Shown piece after piece: positions 49,653 to 59,673 of a DNA stretch of 64,000 bases. The notes beneath the pieces were generated by a model. It was not told the DNA's origin, searched no databases, and saw only the letters and a list, made by a program, of their open reading frames with translations. Origin of the DNA: Theristus sp. LFF4_11 (Eukaryota; Nematoda; Chromadorea; Monhysterida; Xyalidae); NCBI GenBank assembly GCA_030248135.1, contig JASANC010004972.1, positions 1-64,000 of the forward strand. The letters are read 5' to 3'. A program made the position numbers and the translations under genes. Every line of letters begins with the position of its first letter. The first letter of the stretch is position 1.

Positions 49653-52600
49653 CTACTGCCGTCGCACAGCGTCCTCAATCAACTGCATCGCATACAAGCA
49701 CATCTCCTCGTGGTACGGCAACGCGGTGCACTGTACGCCCACGGGCAGGCCGACAATGTCCGCGTCGCAGTTGGCCGTCTTGATCAATCGATACCAACGA
49801 TCGGACGATGGATACTCGTTGCGACAACGGTCCACGTCCGTCTGTGTCACGCTGCAGCACGGGACAACACCGGCCGGATAGTCGAGCACGTTCTGCAGGG
49901 CCGTGTAGCACACCGCGGAGAGCACCTGGAAACGAATGGTGCAGTTTCAAGCAGATCTTTTTAGCCACGGAGAACCTGAAGATGCTGGAAAAAAACACAA
50001 CGAAACGGTTTAAGGAACGTTTTGGAATTTTGTTCATGCCATTCCCCACGGTCCTCAACTTCCCCTTTTTGCTTCCGACCAGCGCACAAACGGAAGCAGT
50101 TCTTTAGGGACTCACATCCGCTTCATTGGATAGCCATGTTTCTTATGAGATCTTTTCGCAGCGGCTGTAATCCATCACTAGCATACACTAAACCACCGGA
50201 GTTTGAGACAACGGGATCACTGAACTTCAACTTCTAGAACCGGTGGCGAAGTGGTGGGAGTGGGGAGGGGGGGGGGGTAGATATCACCCAAAACCAATCA
50301 ACATGTTGACAATATTCCGGTCAAGCAAACCTGCGCCGGCACATCGTGCGGCAACGCAACGGAGACGTTCGCCGGGCTGACGAGCACGTCCAGCTTGTGT
50401 TCGTGCCACCGATCAACGAACTGTTCGCGGTATTCGTCGATCTGCGCGTTCACCGCGCGCATTTCGGCCGACGTTTGCGGCAACTTACCAAACATGTCGT
50501 ACAGGCGTTTCGTCGCGTTGAAACGCCTCGCGACAACGGTGCACAAGAAGCGACGTAACTGCAAGGAACGATGATATGACGTTGTTGAGGTGGCGGTGGT
50601 CGTCAAGTGGTCCGAGGCGCTGGTTCACTAGGTGAGCGACATGGGTTTGAATCCCGGTTTTTAACGTCTTTTCGTGCAGTGATGAGCGTAATGTGGGTTC
50701 ACTGTTTTTTTGCATTTGAACACAATCCCAAACACAGATGCGGAGGTTGAACCGACCCACTGCGGTACGCGAAACAACAGATACGCGACACGATGCGTCG
50801 GCTCCGGGATGTCGTTGTCGACGAGGCCGCGGATGTACGCGCCGCCGTCGACCGTGACCGCAGCCGCGAACAAACCTGCCAGTTGATCGGAAAATCAATC
50901 AAGACAACCATCAATCAGCTGACTGGCTGCGTTGAATTTGCGCTCATTGATTGGTGACTATGGCGTTACCAAACTCAACACAGCGCACTGTCTTAAAAAA
51001 CCCTGCGTTTGTTCAATTTTTCCATTGCGAAAAAAATCGCAAAAAAATTCAAAGCATCCATCCAGCTGCGACCGACCTAGGGTTGGTAAAAAACCGGTTT
51101 TTTATATTGCCAGGAAAAATCGGTTTCTTTTCCGTTTTAAAACCGAAAAAAAACAAATGCTTCCCAGCTTTGAAACTTTTCAAAATTGGCACCTTGAACT
51201 CAAAATTGGAAATACATCAAAACTAGCGTTTTTGAGCAGCGTAAAACGCTGTTTTCGTGGATACAACGTTCCCCATTTGCTATTTTTGCTGCCTAATGCT
51301 GCCCATTTTTTGAAAACAACGACTGGAAGTGACCGTGTAGGTGTGGAGAGCGGGGAGACGGTTGCAAGGAGACCGGATAGCTGACCCCGATTAGGGGCAA
51401 GATTTGCAGAACTGCAAAGTGAAACCGGTAGCGGGGCGTTTGAAAAATGACATTTCATCAGTTACCGTTTCAAATCGACAACGTCGTCAGTCAGTCTGCA
51501 TCATATCTGCACTTAGTTTAGCAGCCACCTTGACACAAAAGCTTCTACAAAATGATGCTTCACCAATTCAGTTCAACACAGTTCCAGTTCACTGCACCGT
51601 TTTTTCAAAAATAAGTTTTACATTTTATCAATCAAACGAAGAATTGTGATTTTTGTTCACGAAGTTTGAAAATTTTTAGGGTAAAAAACCAGTTCTTTAT
51701 TTTTACAAGAAAAAAATTGGAAAAAACCGGTTTTAAAACGGAACATAAACCGGTTTTTTTCCTGTGCCAACCCCAGACCGACCCATGACATGCGCAATGT
51801 TGGGCGGTTGAAACGGTATCAGTTGGTGGCCACGCTCGCGGAGTGCCTGAACAGTCAGTTCGACCGCGCGTCGACACGCGGGCACTGGCTCAAACCAACC
51901 TGAAAATGGGGAATTTGTTGAGAATTACAAGAGGAACTGATTTTTGAGAATCACCTGATCTTGTGATGCAACAACGACGTGCTCCTGGTCCTCCTAATAT
52001 TATAAATTAGCCCGGGTGACTATAAATCACGACCGGTTACGGTTCGCATCTAGCGAGTCATTTTGTTCGCTGTTAGAACTGAGCGAGAAAAAAGTCGCAC
52101 AAGGCGGTCAGTCGACAGTCAACCAGCTCGCGAGTTCAACTGCAACCTCTACTCAATCAACCAACGGACCGTCATTCTCATAATATCCGACTCGCAACGG
52201 CCGTCCCTGTGGCAGCGCGTCCAGCAGCCGCCACGGCACCGGCACCATGTACGGATCGGCGAGCATGGTCGGCGACTCGACGAGCAACCGGGTGATGGTC
52301 GTCAGCGTCGCCACGTCCGTCGCCATCGGGCCGTGCGCGGCGCACACCATCGGCCGGCCGGGCACCGACGCGATGCAGCCGCGCTGGACGAACACAATGA
52401 GCGACAGTCGAACTCGCAATTATAGGGAATCGGCTGATTCGTTGGTGATTACGGTATGCAAAATTTCTGTGCAAACCAAACTCCGCCCCCCCCCAGAAAT
52501 GCCTGCACAGAACGCATGCATGCCGTAATCCAAACCAATCAGCTGATTCCCTATAATTTAGAGTTCGATTGTTGGAATGTTTGTTTGCTTGTTTGTTTCA

Positions 52601-55600
52601 GAAATGAGTCGCCGTGTTTCGCCAAAACAGCGTGGTCGGCTGGGCACATCTGGCGCCTCATGTGTAATTGCAGGAATCGTGTCCAAATCAAAATTCTGAT
52701 TGAGTTTTGCGTGATTTTGTCAGCTTTCAAAAGTCGCTGACGTTTTAATCAATATACAGGATGATTTCCATTAAAAAAACGTTTTGGGCAGGTTTGTCTC
52801 TCTGGAACACCAAGCCAGCGGGCATTGCCGTGTGCGTCTACCAAACGGAAATGGCAAACAGCGAACATTCCGTAGTCCATTTTCTATCAATATCAAACCT
52901 GACTCGCTCGTCCCTTGGTCAGTTTAATGCCAGCAACGCCGCTGAAGTGGCACGGCATGCGAATGCTGCCTCCGACGTCGCCTCCGATGCCAAATAATGC
53001 GCCTAGAAATGAATGAACACAAAGCCCTTCACTTTCTAGAGTTAGCTGTTTACATAAACAAAACAAACCTTCACCTTTTTTCAAAAAAAAGTTGTACAAA
53101 AGCAGTGTTTAAGAATCGCTCAAATCATTTTGTTGAGTTTGATTTTCTATCTGGCCTCCCTCGAAACAACAATGTCCCTCCTCGCACTGGCATTTTTGCT
53201 ACATACTACTAGTTCAATCATCATCATCATAACCGCATCTCCGACTCCAAATGAAAATCGACAACAGCAAGAAACTTCGCCAGAAAACACAAGAACTCCG
53301 ACGACAACGCCAACAACATCGACATCGACATCAACATCAGCATCAACATCAACATCAATATCAACATCAACATCAAGAACAACAACAACAACGACAACAA
53401 CATCAACAACAACAACTTTATATTGGTGGGTTATTGGAACGGTGATCCATGTTTAATTCTGTCCCCACAACCGGACAATGTTAATAGTCGGCAGTCATCG
53501 ATCATTCCGAAACAGAGTTCCAGGCCTGCTCTGCCGAACTTGCCAGCGTTTTGCCAGAATGAAGTCCAAACAAACACTTTGTTTACTAAGTTCTTTTTAG
53601 GCAAACGCGTCTAGCTTCTGCCAAAACACAATGTTGAATCAACCATCGGGAGTCGACCACCAATTCCGATCTTGAGAACAGAAATTTCTCGACTGTTTTC
53701 AGGATACCGGAGCCGGTGCCACCGACGTGGTGCTGGCCGGTGCTAGCAATCGCTGCAATTGCGATCACCTGGTCGGTACTTTTCTTGCGACTCTGGTTGA
53801 AACGACGCCGGCTAGAACGTGAACGAGACCTAACGACGACGACTACGACGACAATTACCGGTTTTGCGTTAATAATTAATTCATTCACGTGTTGTTTCGC
53901 GTGTGGCAGAAATTCAGTTTCACCCTGCATTGCGTAACGCATTTTTTAAACGTGACGTGACGTGATGTTACGTGACGTGACGTAACACATTCAACAACCG
54001 CAATCAAAGCCCGTAATTTCCGTGTTCAGACCGTTACTACTCAAATATGAGTCGGACAGAAGACATGCAAATGAGGTCGCCATCGGCACCGCCACGACGA
54101 GCGTTACCAACCAACGTCCAGCCACCGTCGATCATACGACATCACACAAACGGACTTATTGATATGGACACCTCATCGAACGGTAACGCTGCTTTCAAAG
54201 GTTTTGTAGAAAATCACCGCAAACATTCAACGTTACGTCGCATGAAAGCTTTCACCAAAGGAACGTGAGAATAATGCGTTTCGGAGTACGGAGCACACTG
54301 AGGCGGTAATGTTCACGTTTGCGCGTACTGTAGCATTTCTCTTCGGAGTGGACGAAACACATCGAGCTGACTTCAAATAAAAATGGAATGACAAAGGACA
54401 AAAACCTATTCTCATATAATAGCAACGATCGAGCTCGGACCGCTGCCATCCGAGGCAGAGCCGACACAGAAGACCGCCAACGACGAATTGTTCAAGAAGC
54501 TGCTCTACGACGACGTCGACCGATCTGAAAAGACACAGGTGCAGATGGCTGAGATTGCATTGAATTGGCAGTGAATTGGTTGATTTCGGTTCAGTGATTT
54601 TCCCCGTTTCTGTGCTACTTTCTCCGAGTTCAATGGAACACGCAGATATCGCAGACGACGTCGCGGTCGGCGCGAACAGGCAGAGCGACGACCAAAACCA
54701 AACGAAAACGACTCGGTGGCGTGTCGTCGATGCGAAAACGGGAGACCGAAACCGAAAAGTCGCCAGCGACCAGCAGAAGAGCCGACGAGCGAACGGCACC
54801 GGCGTCGCAGGCGGCCGAGTCGGCGTCGCAAGCGGAGCTGCTGAGCAGTCTGCGGCAGCCGCTGCACGACGCGTCCAACCGCAGTGCCGGCAATTCCGTC
54901 AGTCCAACGCGGTCGGACAGATCATGAGCGAACAGAAAAGAGAAACGTGATTCAATCTCTGCGGTCCAGTGATTCCTCGTTTTTTGACCGCTTCACTGAC
55001 TCGTATGTATTTCGAATCTGGCCGTGTGATGAAACTGGTCGACTATTGAACGTGTCCTGTCGGACTTCGAATGAGCAGTCCGGCGCAACCGCCTGCAGTT
55101 GTGGTTTCCGATTCCGACGGAGCAACGTGCTCGCCCCCCCCCCCACTCTCTACTCCCCGAAGTGCCGCAAACATCCAGTATGATAGACAACGCGCTGCAG
55201 TACACCAGCAGCGGACGAGCGAGCCGCCGTTTTCTGAATGCGACGACGATGGCGTTCGCGCACAGCCTCGCAACGCCGCATTTCAGCAATAGCGGTAATG
55301 AACAACAACAACATCGCGAGCCGCGCAGCCTCGCTGCTGGAATAGCCGTAAGATGATACCGTAACGCGAATTCGTTCAAAAAATCGAAAAATTCTGTTCG
55401 GCATTTTCATGTCAAATCGGTTTCATTGGCTGGACTGCCGTTGAACGTGACGCACAGAGGAACAGTAATGCAAAAAACTGCTGGATTCAGTCTCACTGAC
55501 TGACCACGACAAGCGAGCAGCGCCGCCTCGCCGCCGGACGATCCGCCGGCTGTTCGCGACGGCAACAGCGGATGGTTGGTGGTGCCGTAGATTGGATTCG

Positions 55601-57882
55601 AACACGAAAAACTCAACAGCGACTGTGGAATGTTGGTGCGAGCCTGCACAAAAAATGACGGAAAATGCGGTTGAGGGAAAAATAAAAAAGCCTTGACTAG
55701 ACGAGAGTTCCGTTCTCCAAGACGGTGCACTGTTCGTCCAGCAGACGCGCGTCCCTAGTCCACTGTTGAGTCACCAAACAAACACACTGGCACGGGGAAG
55801 CACAAATATCCGCAACTGTTAGCCATAAATGGTAATATCGCATGTGTGCGTGTGCCTGTGTGCTTGCTTGTGTGTGACTATTGTGCAACATGCGATCGAG
55901 AATCCACGTGCTTGAATAAAAATGCACGGTTTTCATCAGACTCGAGACTCTCGTCACCGTTACCAATGCATTCAGCAGGCTTTGACTTCAGTGTGAATAG
56001 TGGGCTTTGCATGTGTGAAAATGTGACTGAATGCGTCAAATCAACCAAATTATAAAGAGGTTCTCTGCATTCCTGTCGGGCCAAATTCAGATGCGAAAAC
56101 GTGGTCCCACAACTCAATACAACAGGGATGAGTGATGTGGTGCTCCTCTTGAGTCAAAAATCTGATCAAGTTGGAATGTGTCAAAATCGAAACCAATCTG
56201 AATCTGTCGAAAATATAATTAAGTCGAATCGAGTAATAAAAAACAGACAAACGGCACAGCGCCGAGCTCGCGTAACGCCTTTACAAAGTACGCATCCTCA
56301 GTCGCGACTTTGCCGAGAAACTGGGCGTAGCCGCGCGTGTTGTCGTAGCCTGTGCGTGTGACGCGTACACTCAAACTAGAAATTATGGGTAATCAGCTGA
56401 TTGGTTGGCGATCACGTGATGCGTGCTTTCTGTGCAGGCATTGCTGCGGAGGCGGAGTCTGTCCTGCACAGAAAGCATGCATCACCAACCAATCAGCTGA
56501 TTGTCTATCGATACCATTGGTTGATCTTTTTTCAACGTTGTTTTTAAATTCCTTCCACTGCATTTAGCAGGATGTTGGTTGGTATGCTGAGGTGTACGAG
56601 GTCGAAGGAAAAACTAATTTTATCCCATTTAATGGAAATATTCTGAAAAAAACGAACAAAAAACCGAACCAGCCAAATTATTCGACTCCTTCACACTGAA
56701 CGGAACGCCAAACAATGGCGGCCGACTGGCAGGAGTGGTGTACTTGGCGTCCAACGACGCGGCCACGGACTCTGCGCTCTCCACAAACTCGCATAGGCAG
56801 TTCGTTTTTTCGTGTGCCTGAAAATTCCCTTTGTTATTTTTTTCATTTATTCATTTTACATTTCGCGAAAAATTGCTGGAAAGTCCGACAAAACCGTGAA
56901 ATACGGAGACAATTTTCGATTGTGCAATACGATGATTGGCTGCGTTCTTGTGCAGTCCAAGTCTGAAGACACTAGATTACGTTGATAAGTTGCAAACAGT
57001 CAAAAAAGGAGACGAGCGTCATAGCAGCAGCGTGTGTGCCGGTGTGTTATAACCGAGTGCACTGTCCTCAGACTGGGAATTGAGGCGCTCTGTCTGCTGA
57101 CCAATCAGCGCAACGCAGATAAGTTTGTTGATCAAAAATTGCGCTGTGTCGTCGTTCATGCCGCCGCTACGGAAAAGGCGTTGCAAAACCTTACACCAAC
57201 CAAAGATGCACAGCCAGATCTCTAATAACGAGAACGGCTCACTGCGAACCGCATTCAGAGCCAACGTTTTTTATGTCCCAAACCAACCAACCTCGTAAGC
57301 TGCCTCCTGGTACGCGTGCAACACCGCAACACACGTGAACTGGCCGTCTCGCAATGCACCAACCAGCTCCGGGAACGTCAGCGCACGTATGGCGATTCGT
57401 GTTTCGGCCTGCAAAACGGCGGTGTTCATGTTTTGGGATAAGTATTTTCAGTTGCTTTTAGTTGATCGGGCCGCGAGAAACGAAAAGAACTTCCGCCAAG
57501 ACTTGCTCACCACACAGAACTAATTACACATGCGGACAAGACGGCACATGACGTGACACGTCAAGAGACATATGACAGCACATGCCCAGCCATAAATAAT
57601 GACACGCCAAGCGACCAGTAACCACAACGAGCTCCCGACAACCAAAACAAAACAAGAAAACGAAGAACAAACTCGCACCGGCGTCCTCTTCAGCGCGTCG
57701 AGTGTGCGCTCAACGCCATCGTCTCGTCGCTTCCGACGCGCCTGAATGGCCAACGTCAGTATTCGTCGCTGTTGCCGTCTGTTGAGGCGGCAGATCAACT
57801 GGTAGACCACGAACACAGAGAGGCCGACCGAAAAGATTTGCGGTACGTTGGCGCGCAAAAGTGCCAGCATTGCTTGAAGCAT
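49653..57882 (-). CDS. FAAH: Fatty acid amide hydrolase (11 exons, 587 aa)
   Basis: Exons on the minus strand: 57882-57679, 57408-57292, 56817-56670, 56349-56249, 55643-55505, 53002-52899, 52383-52170, 51899-51783, 50875-50757, 50558-50331, 49925-49653. All phases agree and the 587-residue length matches animal FAAH (about 579). An N-terminal helix ([16 protein letters not shown]) anchors the enzyme. The amidase-signature catalytic residues are present: Lys150 in GVPFSVKE, Ser225 in GGSSGGE and nucleophile Ser249 in GGDVGGSIR, with the family's 24-residue spacing between the serines. The C-terminus has [11 protein letters not shown] and [16 protein letters not shown] hydrolyses N-acylethanolamines and primary fatty amides at membranes. 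Intron 5 contains a complete gene on the opposite strand. Introns 3, 6 and 8 contain transposons, one touching a splice donor and one near a splice acceptor. Confidence 0.95.
50606..50670 (+). repeat. tRNA-Leu/Ser-like SINE fragment in FAAH intron 9
   Basis: GTCGTCAAGTGGTCCGAGG-CGCTG resembles the A-box and D-arm of class II tRNAs, and GGGTTTGAATCCCGG is a good B-box. The anticodon arm does not fold properly, so this is more likely a SINE or tRNA relic. Confidence 0.5.
51078..51775. mobile_element. 698-bp non-autonomous hAT-like element
   Basis: The inverted ends TAGGGTTGGTAAAAAACCGG and its imperfect complement (CCGGTTTTTTTCCTGTGCC then AACCCCA) are flanked by an exact 8-bp direct repeat GACCGACC (51070-51077 and 51776-51783). 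Eight-base target duplications and GGGTTGGC-type tips with AAACCGGTTT repeats are hAT hallmarks. No transposase frame is present. The right target duplication overlaps the splice donor of FAAH exon 8. Confidence 0.88.
52405..52571. mobile_element. 167-bp MITE, CAGTCGAACTC family, in FAAH intron 6
   Basis: The ends CAGTCGAACTC and GAGTTCGATTG, subterminal GGGAATCGGCTGATT and AATCAGCTGATTCCC, and inner TTTCTGTGCA / TGCACAG halves form a full palindrome. Its left tip lies 21 bp from the acceptor of FAAH exon 7 (52383). Confidence 0.85.
53172..54927 (+). CDS. Mucin-like single-pass membrane protein nested in FAAH intron 5 (5 exons, 326 aa)
   Basis: Exons 53172-53425, 53703-53860, 54030-54200, 54423-54538 and 54646-54927 join in phase to 326 residues. 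A signal peptide ([18 protein letters not shown]) is followed by a Thr/Ser/Gln-rich ectodomain (about 22-84) that is almost pure Thr-Ser repeats, expected to be O-glycosylated. Then come PEPVPPTW, a transmembrane helix (about 97-115: [17 protein letters not shown]), a basic stop-transfer [14 protein letters not shown] and a roughly 200-residue Ser/Pro/Arg-rich cytoplasmic tail ([32 protein letters not shown]). This is the layout of a small mucin-type type I protein; no named family is recognised. The entire gene lies within one intron of FAAH on the opposite strand. Exon 5 could start at 54655 instead, and its end may differ if it splices on to the frame near 55071. Confidence 0.68.
55071..55292 (+). 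CDS. Small frame or extra exon downstream of the nested gene (73 codons)
   Basis: The frame [17 protein letters not shown]...QPRNAAFQQ, then stop, lies in a GC-rich patch still within FAAH intron 5, on the nested gene's strand. It is broken in character by a run of about eleven C at 55132-55142. A second frame after the run ([19 protein letters not shown] then [18 protein letters not shown]) looks equally protein-like and would be in frame if the run length changed by one, or after an acceptor TGCAG at 55090. It may be a terminal exon of the nested gene with an unstable homopolymer, or a separate small gene. Confidence 0.35.
   Translation: MSSPAQPPAVVVSDSDGATCSPPPPLSTPRSAANIQYDRQRAAVHQQRTSEPPFSECDDDGVRAQPRNAAFQQ
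56368..56505. mobile_element. MITE, CAGTCGAACTC family, in FAAH intron 3
   Basis: After a TA, CACTCAAACTAGAAATTATG matches the family's left end. ATCAGCTGATTGG and its mirror flank TGCTTTCTGTGCAGGCA / TGCACAGAAAGCATGCA. The right tip is degraded. Confidence 0.8.
56930..57115. mobile_element. Possible foldback element in FAAH intron 2
   Basis: GATTGGCTGCGTT and GACTGGG-type segments mirror ACCAATCAGCGCAACG at the other end. GTGCAGTCCAAGTCTGAAG mirrors TCCTCAGACTGG weakly. The ends are not clean, so this is only a candidate. Confidence 0.4.
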
Positions 57883-58954
57883 TGTCAGTATTGTCTAGAA
57901 AAGAAAAGACTCGATTCGATTCTGCAGACAACCAGAAACACTGTGCACTTTGTTTGTCGTGTTCCACCACCGAGTAACACAAACAACCAAACACACAGGC
58001 ACAATGCGAACACAACGCTGTGCGTGTCAGCAGCTGCCAGTGTGTTTGGTTGGTTGCGAGTATGCAACATTGGGGTCTGAGACGCACAACTTGGAAGAAA
58101 GGGTAAAAAGGGTGAATGGTCAGAACGTAAACAGAATCAGAAACAACAGAAAATTGGAAGCCAAACAATGGAACGTTTGATTTCAACATGCCAGCATGAA
58201 AAGGAAAAAAAAGATCAAAGTACCAATTACACCGATGCGATAACGAAAACCACTGAGCAAGATGCAATCAGTAAACACACAGAAACAATGTGCTCACTCT
58301 CACCAACCGCTGATAGTGTTTCATTTTATCGAAATATTCTAATTTATTGTCAATTTTTACTTTTACCGCACAGTAATGGAATAATTCAGTGACCAATTTA
58401 AAACCAAATGAAACAAAACAACAATTGACTGTACATCTTAAAAAAATAAAAAGAATAAATTTCAATCTGATAACAAAACTTCACTGAAGTTAAAAATCAG
58501 TCCCTAGGAAAAAATGGAATCAAACACCAAAACGGTGGTAGGTTGGTCTTGGCATCAGAGCAATAAATAAATAACCACATCGAAATTGACTGCCGAAACT
58601 TTTTCGCGCCAAAATCCACAGAAAACCATTTTTAGTCCGGGTCTAAAAACCACTGCCCCTTCGTTGGTTAGTTCGTTACTGCTCACAAACACACGCACAT
58701 ACGATATTGCAGATGATATGTGTGTCTGTGCGTTTGTCTTACACTGTGCACACACAGTATTACACACAGTAGTGCAAGGCAAGGTCTTTAGATCTCTCCT
58801 GCTCCACTATTTTGACCGTACTTATGAAAAACAAAACCAAAAAACCACTCTGAAAGAACGTCGCCACGTGTTCAGACCGGGACTCCACAAGCCACCATCG
58901 AATCACCACAATCACAAAGTCAACAACAACAACAACAACGTCGATCAACAATCA
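57883..58954. other. Spacer between FAAH and the RING gene
   Basis: It presumably holds the FAAH promoter and the 3' region of the RING gene. No element is recognised. Open frames on the plus strand here run into the RING gene shadow and have no domain. Confidence 0.5.
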
Positions 58955-59614
58955 TCAATTCAAGAACTCGCACACCTCCTCCAGCTCCCTGTCCTTCGCC
59001 TGCTTGTGCGCCCAGCGCTGCTCGCGCGTCTTCTCGCTCGTCTTCCACTTTTCGTGGTAGATCACCGCCGCGCACGTCGGACACTTTTTGCCGCCCTCGA
59101 ACGGCGGCGTCTTCATGTAGACGTCCAGGCAGTCGAAATGGAACACGTGACCGCAATAAACGCGCTCAATCGCGGACGCGTCGTTGATTGGCTGGTTGAG
59201 TGCGGTCAACTGTTGACGCTGCAGCTGCACGGCATTCGCCCACGTCCAGTGCGAGGGCGCGTTCGTCGGGAAGCACTGCTGTCGACAGAGGCCGCATGGC
59301 TCGGTCGGATAGCTGGACGAGAAAATCTGATGCTTTTTGTTTTGTTAAACGGATGCGTTTTTTGTTGTTTCACGGTTTTGCTTTGCGCGCTGGTGGCTGA
59401 CCAGAGACCGCGCGCGGGTGCTGCACTCCCGTTTTGATTTTGTTTGTTTTTGTTGCGCATATAAGAAAAGCTTGCTGCGGTTGTTAGTGGAGGCGGGGTC
59501 CGGGATTGCACATACATCACATGGTCACCAACTAATCAGCGAATAGCATTATGATCTGGAAATTTAAGGCAGACGAGACGAGAACGTTTCCGCATCAGAC
59601 ACGAAACGAAAACG

Positions 59615-59673
<59 letters not shown>

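Noticed and set aside
50606..50670. Functional tRNA-Leu gene
   Set aside because: The anticodon arm has mismatches and the acceptor stem is missing.
53227..53445. Overlapping frames rich in His/Gln (plus) and Leu/Met (minus) over the Thr repeat
   Set aside because: Repeat shadows; the Thr/Ser frame alone has a signal peptide and splices in phase to a membrane helix.
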